A stretch of DNA of 64,000 nucleotides from Bacteroidales bacterium (GTDB lineage: Bacteria > Bacteroidota > Bacteroidia > Bacteroidales > UBA932), in NCBI GenBank assembly GCA_017465225.1, contig JAFTWQ010000026.1, positions 1 to 64,000 of the forward strand. Reading direction: 5' to 3'. A program made the position numbers and the translations under genes. Below the pieces are notes generated by a model that was not told the origin of the DNA, did no database searches, and worked only from the letters and a program-made list of their open reading frames with translations. Shown piece after piece: positions 40,162 through 48,121 of the stretch (positions are counted from its first letter, which is position 1; every line of letters begins with the position of its first letter).

Positions 40162-40899
40162 ATGTTCCTAGAGTCTACAGGACGTTATTTCCTTTTTCTG
40201 AAGGCCGTATTCAGAAGGCCTGAGAAGTGGAAGATCTTCTGGAGACAGTTCATAAACGAGTCGGACAAGCTTATCATTTCGTCCGTGCTTCTGGTGGGAG
40301 TGATATCGCTCTTCATCGGAGGCGTGCTTGTCATTCAGACCGCTTCCAATCTTGAAAATCCTATCATTGACAAGATGTATATCGGCTATATGGTCAGGGA
40401 GAGCCTCATCCTGGAGTTCTGCTCGACCATGGTGGCCCTCATACTTGCGGGAAAGATGGGGTCGAATATCTCTTCGGAGATAGGAAGCATGCGCATCACG
40501 GAGCAGATTGATGCCATGGAGATGATGGGAGTCAATTCGGCAGGCTTCCTTGTGCTGCCGAAGATCACGGCCGCCACCATCCTCAGCCCGTTCCTGATGC
40601 TGCTGAGCCTTGCTCTCGGCCTTGTGGGAGGCTATGTCGTCGTGGAGGCCACCCAGATAATCCCTACCGCATCATACATCACGGGCATAAAGGCGTTCTA
40701 CAACGGCTTCTATATCTTCTACAGCTGCTTCAAGATGTCGCTTTTCTGCTTCATGATATCATCCATAGCCGCATTCAACGGATATTATGCCAAGGGAGGC
40801 TCGCTGGGAGTCGGCCGCTCCAGCACAAAGGCGATCGTGGTCACCAGCATCCTCATCCTTATGGCGGATCTCATAGTCACCCAGTTAATGTTGTATTAG
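40162..40899 (+). CDS. mlaE: MlaE-family phospholipid ABC transporter permease
   Basis: 245 aa from ATG 40162, chosen because GAGGGAGG lies 9 bases upstream; an in-frame ATG three codons earlier is possible. Five to six membrane helices. The MlaE/YrbE signature is clear in LEFCSTMVALILAGKMGSNISSEIGSMRITEQIDAMEMMGVN, read in blocks, with the coupling helix EIGSMRITEQIDAM. The family is the inner-membrane permease of the Mla-type lipid transporter, which keeps outer-membrane asymmetry. It is followed 1 base later by its ATPase gene. An mlaD gene, often next, is absent here. Confidence 0.93.
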   Translation: MFLESTGRYFLFLKAVFRRPEKWKIFWRQFINESDKLIISSVLLVGVISLFIGGVLVIQTASNLENPIIDKMYIGYMVRESLILEFCSTMVALILAGKMGSNISSEIGSMRITEQIDAMEMMGVNSAGFLVLPKITAATILSPFLMLLSLALGLVGGYVVVEATQIIPTASYITGIKAFYNGFYIFYSCFKMSLFCFMISSIAAFNGYYAKGGSLGVGRSSTKAIVVTSILILMADLIVTQLMLY

Positions 40900-40900
40900 A

Positions 40901-41656
40901 ATGATCAAGGTAGAGAATCTGAACAAGAGCTTCGACGGAGTGCCTGTGCTGAAGAACATCTCCGTGACATACGAGCCGGGCAGATGCAATATGATCATCG
41001 GTGCCAGCGGTTCAGGCAAGACCGTGCTCCTGAAGAATCTGATCGGACTGCTGGAGCCTGACAGCGGGGAGATATGCTATGGAGACAGGAAACTGTCTGA
41101 AATGAAGGAAAAGGAGAAGAAGCAGCTTCGCCAGAGCATCGGCATCCTGTTCCAGGGCAGCGCTCTGTTTGACTTTGCGACCGTGATCGAAAATGTGATG
41201 TTTCCGATGGAGTTCTTCACCGACTGGTCGAAGGCGCAGATGAAGGAAAGGGCGCAGTACTGCCTCGAGAAGGTGAATGTCATAGGCTCTGACGGCAAAT
41301 ATCCCAATGAACTCAGCGGAGGCATGCAGAAGCGTGTCGGCATTGCAAGGGCCATTGCGTTGAATCCGTCATACCTTTTCTGCGATGAGCCGAATTCAGG
41401 CCTTGATCCATATACATCCATACTCATAGACCGTCTGATCAGTGACCTTACCAGGGAATTCAACATGACAACCGTGGTCAACACCCATGACATGAACTCT
41501 ATCCTTGAGATCGGCGACAGGATAGGATTCATCCATGAAGGAGAGATGCTCTGGCAGGGGGATAATAAAACAATCCTTCAGCCTGACTGTCAGGAACTGA
41601 AGGATTTTGTATGTGCCAACACTCTGGCAAGAAACATCATTGAAGGCAGGTATTAG
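40901..41656 (+). CDS. mlaF: MlaF-family ABC transporter ATP-binding protein
   Basis: 251 aa. Walker A is IIGASGSGKTVLLKNLIG (about 33-50), Q-loop ILFQGSALFDFATVIENVMFP with the MlaF-type GALFDSxTVxxNV pattern, signature NELSGGMQKRVGIARAIALNP, Walker B YLFCDEPNSGLDP and the H-loop VVNTHDMNS. It is the cytoplasmic ATPase partner of MlaE, energising phospholipid movement between the membranes. The stop overlaps the convergent anti-sigma gene by 4 bases, so the operon ends here after the small peptide, mlaE and mlaF. Confidence 0.94.
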   Translation: MIKVENLNKSFDGVPVLKNISVTYEPGRCNMIIGASGSGKTVLLKNLIGLLEPDSGEICYGDRKLSEMKEKEKKQLRQSIGILFQGSALFDFATVIENVMFPMEFFTDWSKAQMKERAQYCLEKVNVIGSDGKYPNELSGGMQKRVGIARAIALNPSYLFCDEPNSGLDPYTSILIDRLISDLTREFNMTTVVNTHDMNSILEIGDRIGFIHEGEMLWQGDNKTILQPDCQELKDFVCANTLARNIIEGRY

Positions 41657-42861
41657 AGTCTTGCCCTGAATCCCATTTCGAATCCGAGCATGAGCGGCTG
41701 TACTGTCCTGATGCTCTTCGGTTGGCCGCAGTCGAAATAGTATCTCAGGCTTGGGTCAAGATAAAGGCCGAGATGCTTTCCGAGCATGAATTCCACTCCG
41801 AAGCCGACGTTCGCGGAAAGCTGTATTCCCTTGACCTTTCCGGTATGATGTATGTCGGTGTTGATGAGGTTGTATTTGTCTGAAACACACTTCTCTGCGG
41901 TTCCTCCGGCATATGCATACAGGTTGATCCTGTCCTTGTTCACGATATTGTAATATGCATTTACCGGGATGCCGACGAAATGCTGTGAATTCCTGATGTC
42001 TGATGATGTCGAATTCGCAATGCCTCCGTCTTTGTTGATTTCGGTATATTTTCCGTAGAACTTTCTGGTAAGAAGAGTATAGTTCGCTCCGACTCCGATC
42101 GCCCACCTGTCTGTGAGGTCGATCTTCACTCCGGCTCCGAATGATACAGGGATGCCGTATGTCGACCGGGTGCTTGTCTCGGTGATTCCGGTCTTTTCAG
42201 GGGCTGGGGCGAGGGTTGGGGCCTTCATCGGGCCTATGCGGTTCTTGCTCTGCTCGTCATTTGTCGCCGCAATACCTGAAAACACGAGTGAGACCCTCTT
42301 CTTGTCCGCCTTTTCCTCTTCTCCCCATTCCATAGGCAGGTATTCTTCAGTCCTGATCTCCTCTGCCCTGGTCTCCTCCGGCTTAGCCTCTTCGGCAACC
42401 GGTCCGGACTTTTCCTCGATTACAGCAGGTTCTGCGTCTGAAACGGCCTCCAGAGCCTCTCCGGCGGTCTTTATGACCATGTCTTCATCAGCCGGGACAG
42501 TACTTCTGCGCGACTGTGCGACCAGATCCGGCACCACGATCTCCACCTCTTCGATTGCTTCTTCCTCTTCAACTGCCGGCTTCTCTACAACTGCAACCAT
42601 CTCTTCGCCATCTGCAGCCGGCAGAATCATCTCGTCTGACGGATGGTTGAATATGACTCCGGCTGCAATGGCAGCAGCTACGGCTGTTCCTGCAGCCGCA
42701 CGCTTCCACCACAGCACAACGGTCTTGTGCTGCGCAGCCTTGTCAAGATCTTCCGAAACCTTGTCCCAGACTCCGGCAGGAACCTCTTCCGTGCCCTCGT
42801 CCAGGATGGACTTCATCATCCTGTCAAATTCGTTTATGTCGTTGTTGTCAAACATTTTCAA
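41653..42861 (-). CDS. Putative dual-membrane-spanning anti-sigma factor with C-terminal outer-membrane barrel
   Basis: 402 aa in four parts. Residues 1-50 are a short cytoplasmic region (NEFDRMMKSILDEGTEE... in pieces, then VWDKVSEDLDKAAQH) of the kind found at the N-terminus of Bacteroidetes anti-sigma factors. A single membrane helix follows (about 54-72, AAAGTAVAAAIAAGVIF). Residues 73-220 are a long, Glu/Ala/Pro/Val-rich, low-complexity linker. From about 225 there are amphipathic strands of an eight-stranded-type outer-membrane barrel (IPVSFGAGVKIDLTDRW, AIGVGANYTLL, GIPVNAYYNI, INLYAYAGGTAEK, LSANVGFGVEFMLGKHLGLYLDP, LMLGFEMGFRARL). The gene overlaps the ECF sigma gene by 14 bases. A single polypeptide crossing both membranes to hold a sigma factor is inferred; similar proteins are known in gut Bacteroides. 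Confidence 0.72.
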   Translation of the reverse strand: MKMFDNNDINEFDRMMKSILDEGTEEVPAGVWDKVSEDLDKAAQHKTVVLWWKRAAAGTAVAAAIAAGVIFNHPSDEMILPAADGEEMVAVVEKPAVEEEEAIEEVEIVVPDLVAQSRRSTVPADEDMVIKTAGEALEAVSDAEPAVIEEKSGPVAEEAKPEETRAEEIRTEEYLPMEWGEEEKADKKRVSLVFSGIAATNDEQSKNRIGPMKAPTLAPAPEKTGITETSTRSTYGIPVSFGAGVKIDLTDRWAIGVGANYTLLTRKFYGKYTEINKDGGIANSTSSDIRNSQHFVGIPVNAYYNIVNKDRINLYAYAGGTAEKCVSDKYNLINTDIHHTGKVKGIQLSANVGFGVEFMLGKHLGLYLDPSLRYYFDCGQPKSIRTVQPLMLGFEMGFRARL

Positions 42862-43423
42862 TCTCCTTAATCCTGTTCTGCAGCCATGTCCTTGCCCTGC
42901 TCAGCTGGGTCCTTGATGTGGTCTCCGATATCCCGAGCATCTCGCTTATCTCCTTGTGCGAGTAGCCTTCAATGGCGTGCATGTTGAATACTGTCCTGAA
43001 TCCTGCAGGGAGTTCCATCACCAGCTTCATCAGCTCCTTGTATCCGATGTTCTGGCCCTGGCTCGGCAGATCCGCCTTCATTCCTCTGACGGTGTCAAGC
43101 TCTTCGCTCATCTTCAATGCATCCTTCCTGCGGAGGTTCATCAGTGCAGTATTTACAAAGATCTTTCTTGCCCACCCTTCAAAGGAACCGTCTCCCTTGT
43201 AGCTTTTCAATTGCGTGAACAATGCCACAAACCCGTCCTGAAGTATGTCTTCAGCCTGGACTCTGTCGCCGACGTAACGCATGCATAAAGGGAACATGCG
43301 AGGTGCCAGCCGGTCGTAAAGGGCCTTCTGGGACGCTCGATCTCCTTTTATGCATGAATCAATCAGCTGTAAGTCAAGGTTTTTCACCACGGTTGTGTCT
43401 TTTAGGTCCCGAAGGTCATTCAA
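42848..43423 (-). CDS. ECF-type RNA polymerase sigma factor
   Basis: Up to 191 aa. Region 2 spans ALYDRLAPRMFPLCMRYVGD and AEDILQDGFVALFTQLKSYK, then GSFEGWARKIFVNTALMNLRR; region 4 is LPAGFRTVFNMHAIEGYSHKEISEMLGISETTSRTQLSRAR in parts. No region 1 or 3, as in ECF sigma factors. The start is uncertain: the frame opens at a TTG (43423), and GTG codons 11-13 triplets later, just before KNLDLQLIDSCIKG, are equally plausible; the nearby ATG is out of frame. It is translationally coupled to the downstream anti-sigma gene. A candidate self-recognised promoter lies upstream. Confidence 0.93.
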   Translation of the reverse strand: MNDLRDLKDTTVVKNLDLQLIDSCIKGDRASQKALYDRLAPRMFPLCMRYVGDRVQAEDILQDGFVALFTQLKSYKGDGSFEGWARKIFVNTALMNLRRKDALKMSEELDTVRGMKADLPSQGQNIGYKELMKLVMELPAGFRTVFNMHAIEGYSHKEISEMLGISETTSRTQLSRARTWLQNRIKEIENV

Positions 43424-43437
43424 TTGTTCATGCGTTC

Positions 43438-43468
43438 TATAGATGCAAAAGGGACCCGGAATGTTGCA
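43438..43468 (-). promoter_or_regulatory. Candidate autoregulated ECF sigma promoter
   Basis: On the minus strand TGCAACATT (43468-43460) is followed after 13 bases by GCATCTATA (43446-43438), about 15 bases before the sigma-gene start. A TG(C/T)AAC -35-type box with a CGTCTA/CATCTA-like -10 box is the usual layout of self-recognised ECF promoters in Bacteroidetes. It differs from the housekeeping TAnnTTTG type. Confidence 0.5.
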
Positions 43469-43517
43469 TCACGACCACATTTTTTTCAAAAATATGCAAT
43501 TTCCCGAAATTGAGTGT

Positions 43518-43525
43518 TATTTTTG
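43518..43525 (+). promoter_or_regulatory. -7 promoter element for the TPR gene
   Basis: TATTTTTG, exact TAnnTTTG match, 21 bases before the ATG at 43547. Confidence 0.5.
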
Positions 43526-43546
43526 TATGTTTTTGAAAACGGAACT

Positions 43547-45256
43547 ATGAAGATGAAAATCAATATTGTTATGATGGCGCTGGCCATTCTTCTTTCATCG
43601 GCTTCTGCCTTGGCGCAGACATCAAGACCTGATGCGAAGAATGAGAATCTGGTGCTTTCTGCTGTGACAAGATACAACGAAAGAGACATAAAAGGTGCCA
43701 TGACCATACTCAAGGAGGTCATTGCGGATGATCCTGAGAATGATGCGGCATGGTATTACATGGCCCAGTGTGCGGTTGCGGAGAATGATCCCGAGACTGC
43801 CGAGCAGAGCTACAGGATGGCGGCGGAGCTGGATCCGTCCAACTTCTGGTACAGATACCGTCTTGCCCGTCTTTATTCAGTGACATCGCGTCCCGAGCTA
43901 TCCATCAGCATGTATGAGCAGCTTCTCGAGGATTTCCCGAAGAAGAGCGACATGTACTTCGATCTTGTAGAGCTTTATGCATCGCAGAAGGAGTATGAGA
44001 AGGCTCTGGATATCTTGAAGGAGATCGAGACGGTGTTCGGAATGACAGAATCCATCGCGGCCTATCGTTTCAATTTCCTCCGTATGCTGAACAGGCATGA
44101 GGAGGCCTTCAAGTCGCTCGAAGAGTACAACAAGGAGTATTCCTCTCCGTTCATTCTCGCCACTCTTGCGGAATACGAGATGTCGATGTACAACGACTCG
44201 ACGGCTCTGGCATATTACAATGAAGCCCTGGAGCTTGCTCCGGACTATTCTCCGGCCCTTCTCGGCAAGGCGGAGACTTTGAGGATGACAAGGAGATATG
44301 ATGAGTATTTCAGTGTCCTCAACGATTACATCATGGCGTCGGACCCGCCTGTGGCAAAATGTGATTATCTCATGGCTCTGACCCAGAGGTCTGACCCGAA
44401 ATTCCTGAATTCTTTCCGTCCGAGGCTCGATTCTGTGATGAACAAGGCTCTCGAGCTGCATCCGAAGGACAGCATCATGCTCCATACAGCAGCCGTGTAT
44501 TATTATTCGACCGACCGCAAGGATATGGCCAGGGAGAGCTTCAAGGCCAATGTAGAGGCATGGCCGGAGAGTTTCGCATCCAATGCTTCATATGTGGAGT
44601 TCCTGATGTACGCAGAGGAGTGGGAGGAACTTTCCAAGGCCGGAAGAGAGGCTTTCGAGCGATTCCCGGAAGAGACCGCCTTCCTTGAGATGGCGAGTGT
44701 CGGTGATTATAATCTCGAGGAGTATGAAAAGGTTCTGGACATATGCACGAAGGTACTGGAGATAGCTCCGCGTGACAGCTCGAAGACCTTGAGGGCATGG
44801 TCTACAATGGGAGACATCTACCACCAGCTCGGTGACAACAAGAAGGCCTACAAGGCATATGACAAGGCCTTGAAGATCAATCCTGACTATGTATATGTCC
44901 TGAACAACTATGCATATTATCTGAGCGTCGAAGGCAGAAAGCTGAAGAAGGCCTACAACATGAGCAGAAAGACGATCGAGGCGGAGCCGGACAATGCTAC
45001 ATATCTCGATACATTCGGATGGATCCTCTATCTTCAGGGCAAGGCGCTGGAGGCGAAGCCTTTCTTCAAGCATGCCATGCTTTACGGCGGAAAGGACAGT
45101 GTGGTGATAATGGACCATTATGCCGAAGTCCTCTTTGCCTTGAAGGAATATGACCTTGCCATGGTGTACTGGAATCTGGCCCTCAAGAAAAACGACGGGG
45201 ACGTGGAGGGACTTGAGGAGAAGGTGAAACAGCGCCGTCAGGCAATGAAAAAGTAA
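43547..45256 (+). CDS. Secreted tetratricopeptide-repeat protein
   Basis: About 569 aa from ATG 43547, which opens the Sec signal MKMKINIVMMALAILLSSASALAQ; an upstream extension to 43514 lacks sense. The whole mature part is alpha-helical TPR units, for example DAAWYYMAQCAVAENDPETAEQSYRMAAELDPSNFWYRYRLARLY in sections, SPALLGKAETLRMTRRYDE, and STMGDIYHQLGDNKKAYKAYDKALKINPDYVYVLNNYAYYLS in sections. Bacteroidetes have such a protein next to envC-like genes, likely a periplasmic or outer-membrane scaffold. It ends 6 bases before the EnvC-like gene and is co-transcribed with it. Partner proteins are unknown. Confidence 0.88.
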   Translation: MKMKINIVMMALAILLSSASALAQTSRPDAKNENLVLSAVTRYNERDIKGAMTILKEVIADDPENDAAWYYMAQCAVAENDPETAEQSYRMAAELDPSNFWYRYRLARLYSVTSRPELSISMYEQLLEDFPKKSDMYFDLVELYASQKEYEKALDILKEIETVFGMTESIAAYRFNFLRMLNRHEEAFKSLEEYNKEYSSPFILATLAEYEMSMYNDSTALAYYNEALELAPDYSPALLGKAETLRMTRRYDEYFSVLNDYIMASDPPVAKCDYLMALTQRSDPKFLNSFRPRLDSVMNKALELHPKDSIMLHTAAVYYYSTDRKDMARESFKANVEAWPESFASNASYVEFLMYAEEWEELSKAGREAFERFPEETAFLEMASVGDYNLEEYEKVLDICTKVLEIAPRDSSKTLRAWSTMGDIYHQLGDNKKAYKAYDKALKINPDYVYVLNNYAYYLSVEGRKLKKAYNMSRKTIEAEPDNATYLDTFGWILYLQGKALEAKPFFKHAMLYGGKDSVVIMDHYAEVLFALKEYDLAMVYWNLALKKNDGDVEGLEEKVKQRRQAMKK

Positions 45257-45262
45257 CATCCG

Positions 45263-46432
45263 ATGCGCAGGTTGTGTATATATATAATGATGATGCTGGC
45301 GTTTGCGTCGGCAGCGTCGGCGCAGGATACCAGGGCGCAGGAGGAGAGGAAGGCACGTCTCGAGAGGGAGATCGCCATCATCGACAGGCAGCTGGCCGAG
45401 AATGCCTCGCAAAGCAGTTCCATGCTTTCGGACCTGACGCTCATCCGTAAGAACATATCCAACAGAAAGGCTCTTGTAGCCGAGGCTGATGCAAAGGTCA
45501 GGAGGATAAATGACAGCATCTACATTACCCAGAAGGAGATCAACAGGCTTCAGGCAAGGGTGGATACCCTTACTTCCCATTATTCCCGTCTGGTGTTGAG
45601 CGCATATAAGAACAGGGATGCCAGGATATGGTACATGTATATGTTCGCCAGTGACAATCTCGGCCAGGCCTTCCGCCGTTTCGGCTATTTCAGGAATCTT
45701 TCGACCCATATGAAGAATGAGGCCAGGACCATCCGTACGATGCAGGATGAGCTGGCCGTCAGAAAGGATGAGCTGGCGCAGATGAAGGCATCGGCGGAAG
45801 CGGTGAAGAAGGAACGTGTGCAGGAGCTGGAAAAGCTGCGCAAGGATGAGGCGAAGGCTGACGGAGTGGTGAAGAAGCTCCAGAAGGACAGGAAGAAATA
45901 TCAGAACCAGCTAGCCGCGAAGAAGAAGGAGGTCAATGCCCTCAACCGTGAGATCGCACGCATCATCGCGTCTGCGATGACTGTCGACAGCAAGAAGAAG
46001 GAGAAGAAGCCGGTGGATCTGAAGCTTGACGGAGAGTTCTCGAAGAACAAGGGCAAGCTTCCATGGCCGGCAGACGGTCCTGTGGTAAGCGGTTTCGGAA
46101 AGCATTTCCATCCTGTATATAAGAATCTTGAGCTTCCGCCGAACAATGGAGTCGATATCGCATTGGCCAAGGGAACACAGGTCTGCTCCGTTTTCGACGG
46201 AGTGGTGGCCCAGGTGATCGTCATGCCGGGCTATAACCAGTGCGTGCTGGTGCAGCATGGCAATTATTTCACATTGTACTGCAAGATGAAGAATCTGCTC
46301 GTCGTGCAGGGCGACAAGGTGAAGACCGGACAGGCTTTGGGTACGATCGATACGATAAACGGCCAGACCCAGCTGCATTTTGAAATCTGGAAAGGGAAAA
46401 ATCCTCAAAATCCGGAGAATTGGCTCCGATAA
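45263..46432 (+). CDS. envC: EnvC-like murein hydrolase activator with degenerate M23 domain
   Basis: 389 aa: Sec signal (MRRLCIYIMMMLAFASAASAQ), a long coiled coil (about 25-245, with heptads such as RKARLEREIAIIDRQLAEN and KKLQKDRKKYQNQLAAKKKEVN) and a C-terminal LytM/M23 domain (about 275-389). The metal-ligand positions are changed: the usual H-x3-D appears as NNGVDIAL (Asn for His) and the H-x-H as TQLHFEIW (Gln for the first His). The domain should therefore not cut peptidoglycan but activate amidases, as EnvC does in septum splitting. It follows the TPR gene by 6 bases. Confidence 0.88.
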   Translation: MRRLCIYIMMMLAFASAASAQDTRAQEERKARLEREIAIIDRQLAENASQSSSMLSDLTLIRKNISNRKALVAEADAKVRRINDSIYITQKEINRLQARVDTLTSHYSRLVLSAYKNRDARIWYMYMFASDNLGQAFRRFGYFRNLSTHMKNEARTIRTMQDELAVRKDELAQMKASAEAVKKERVQELEKLRKDEAKADGVVKKLQKDRKKYQNQLAAKKKEVNALNREIARIIASAMTVDSKKKEKKPVDLKLDGEFSKNKGKLPWPADGPVVSGFGKHFHPVYKNLELPPNNGVDIALAKGTQVCSVFDGVVAQVIVMPGYNQCVLVQHGNYFTLYCKMKNLLVVQGDKVKTGQALGTIDTINGQTQLHFEIWKGKNPQNPENWLR

Positions 46433-46517
46433 TTGGACTTTTCTTCAACTTTATGGAAAAAATTGGCAATATGGCAGGTGTTTAGAGTGTACCTGATACA
46501 CTTTTATGGATATTTGC

Positions 46518-46525
46518 TATATTTG
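46518..46525 (+). promoter_or_regulatory. -7 promoter element of the second (arabinan) locus
   Basis: TATATTTG, exact TAnnTTTG match, 38 bases before the ATG of the first GH51 gene. Confidence 0.55.
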
Positions 46526-46563
46526 TAAGACAAACCACATACTATACACTAAACGAAAAAGAA

Positions 46564-48096
46564 ATGAAAAGAATCAGTTTGCTCCTTCTGGGAGTTATCA
46601 TGGCGGTCGCTGCGAGCGCACAGGTTCAGGTAAGAATCCATGAAGAGGCTGAAAACCAGCCTGTCATTCCGGCAGAAATCTACGGACAGTTTGCAGAGCA
46701 TCTCGGACGATGCATCTATGACGGTATCTGGGTTGGTCCGGATTCGGATATTCCAAACATCAACGGTTACAGAAAGGACCTCGTTGAGGCTCTCCAGGAG
46801 CTCAAGGTTCCTGTAATGCGCTGGCCGGGCGGATGCTTCGCCGACGAATATCACTGGATGGACGGAATCGGTCCAAAGGAGAACCGTCCGATGATGATCA
46901 ACTCCAACTGGGGTGGAACAATAGAGGATAACTCTTTCGGTACTCACGAATTCTTCAACCTTTGCGAACTTCTCGACTGCGAGCCTTATCTTTCTGGTAA
47001 TGTCGGCTCAGGTACTGTCGAGGAACTTGCAAAATGGGTGGAGTATATCACTGCAAAGGATGGAACCATGGCTGAACTTCGTAAGAAGAACGGACGTCAG
47101 GAGCCTTGGAGCCTCAAGTATCTCGGAGTAGGTAATGAGAGCTGGGGATGCGGCGGAAACATGCGTCCTGAGTTCTATGCCGACATGTATCGCCGTTATG
47201 CTACATACTGCCGCAACTTCGACGGAAATCATCTTTATAAGATTGCCAGCGGTGCTTCTGATTATGACTACAACTGGACAAAGGTACTCATGGACCGTGC
47301 ACGCGGCCATATGCAGGGCCTCTCGCTCCATTATTATACAGTGACAGGATGGTCAGGCCCTAAGGGACCGGCTCTCGGCTTCGATACAGATTCATATTAT
47401 GACATCGTAGCAAAGGCTGTGGAGATTGACGAGGTCCTCACAAACCATGAGGCTATCATGGATGCATACGATCCACATCGCAGGGTTCACCTCCTTCTCG
47501 ATGAGTGGGGAACATGGTTCGATGTAGAGCCAGGTACAAACCCAGGCCACCTCTATCAGCAGAACACAATGCGTGACGCTATGGTTGCAGCAATGTCTCT
47601 CAACATCTTCCACCGTCACACCGACCGTCTCAAGATGGCGAACATCGCCCAGATCGTGAACGTTCTCCAGGCAATGATCCTTACCCAGGGCAAGGAGATC
47701 GTCCTCACCCCTACATACCATGTGTTCCGCATGTACAATGTCCATCAGGATGCTACATATGTGCCTGTAGACCTCAATGCAGGACAGATCGTATCTCCTT
47801 CTGGCCGCATCATGCCTGACATGAGCGTTACAGCTTCGAAGGATGCAGAGGGCAAGCTTCATGTATCAATCGTGAACCCTGTAGTCGACAAGGCACAGAC
47901 ACTCGTCCTCTCTTTCGACGACCTCAATCCTAAGAATGTATCAGGCGAGATCCTTACAGCCGAGACAGTCCAGTCATACAATGATTTCGGAAAAGAGCCT
48001 GCAGTAGCTCCAAAGGCATTCACAGGCTTCAAGAAGACAGGAAAGACACTTACAGTGACAGTTCCTGCGGCTTCTATCGTTGCATTGACTTTCTAA
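46564..48096 (+). CDS. GH51 alpha-L-arabinofuranosidase (first)
   Basis: 510 aa with a Sec signal ([20 protein letters not shown]). The GH51 core is nearly full length: [57 protein letters not shown] (acid/base Glu near 192), and [14 protein letters not shown] (nucleophile Glu near 313), ending with the usual C-terminal beta-sandwich. It releases terminal alpha-L-arabinofuranose from arabinan, arabinoxylan or oligosaccharides; the signal peptide places it in the periplasm. It is the first gene behind the promoter at 46518. Codon usage is strongly biased, suggesting high expression. Confidence 0.96.
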   Translation: MKRISLLLLGVIMAVAASAQVQVRIHEEAENQPVIPAEIYGQFAEHLGRCIYDGIWVGPDSDIPNINGYRKDLVEALQELKVPVMRWPGGCFADEYHWMDGIGPKENRPMMINSNWGGTIEDNSFGTHEFFNLCELLDCEPYLSGNVGSGTVEELAKWVEYITAKDGTMAELRKKNGRQEPWSLKYLGVGNESWGCGGNMRPEFYADMYRRYATYCRNFDGNHLYKIASGASDYDYNWTKVLMDRARGHMQGLSLHYYTVTGWSGPKGPALGFDTDSYYDIVAKAVEIDEVLTNHEAIMDAYDPHRRVHLLLDEWGTWFDVEPGTNPGHLYQQNTMRDAMVAAMSLNIFHRHTDRLKMANIAQIVNVLQAMILTQGKEIVLTPTYHVFRMYNVHQDATYVPVDLNAGQIVSPSGRIMPDMSVTASKDAEGKLHVSIVNPVVDKAQTLVLSFDDLNPKNVSGEILTAETVQSYNDFGKEPAVAPKAFTGFKKTGKTLTVTVPAASIVALTF

Positions 48097-48121
48097 GCCA
48101 CACATAACACTGACCACAATA

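Noticed and set aside
41557-41660. mlaD gene expected after mlaF
   Set aside because: The next gene is the convergent anti-sigma gene, overlapping mlaF by 4 bases, so no MCE-domain gene is present here; it may be elsewhere.
43469-43500. AAAAAATGTGG stretch upstream of the sigma gene as a third copy of the 24-bp repeat
   Set aside because: Only a short AAAAATGTG core is shared; the TGACGAAAA half is not, and it lies near a different promoter type.
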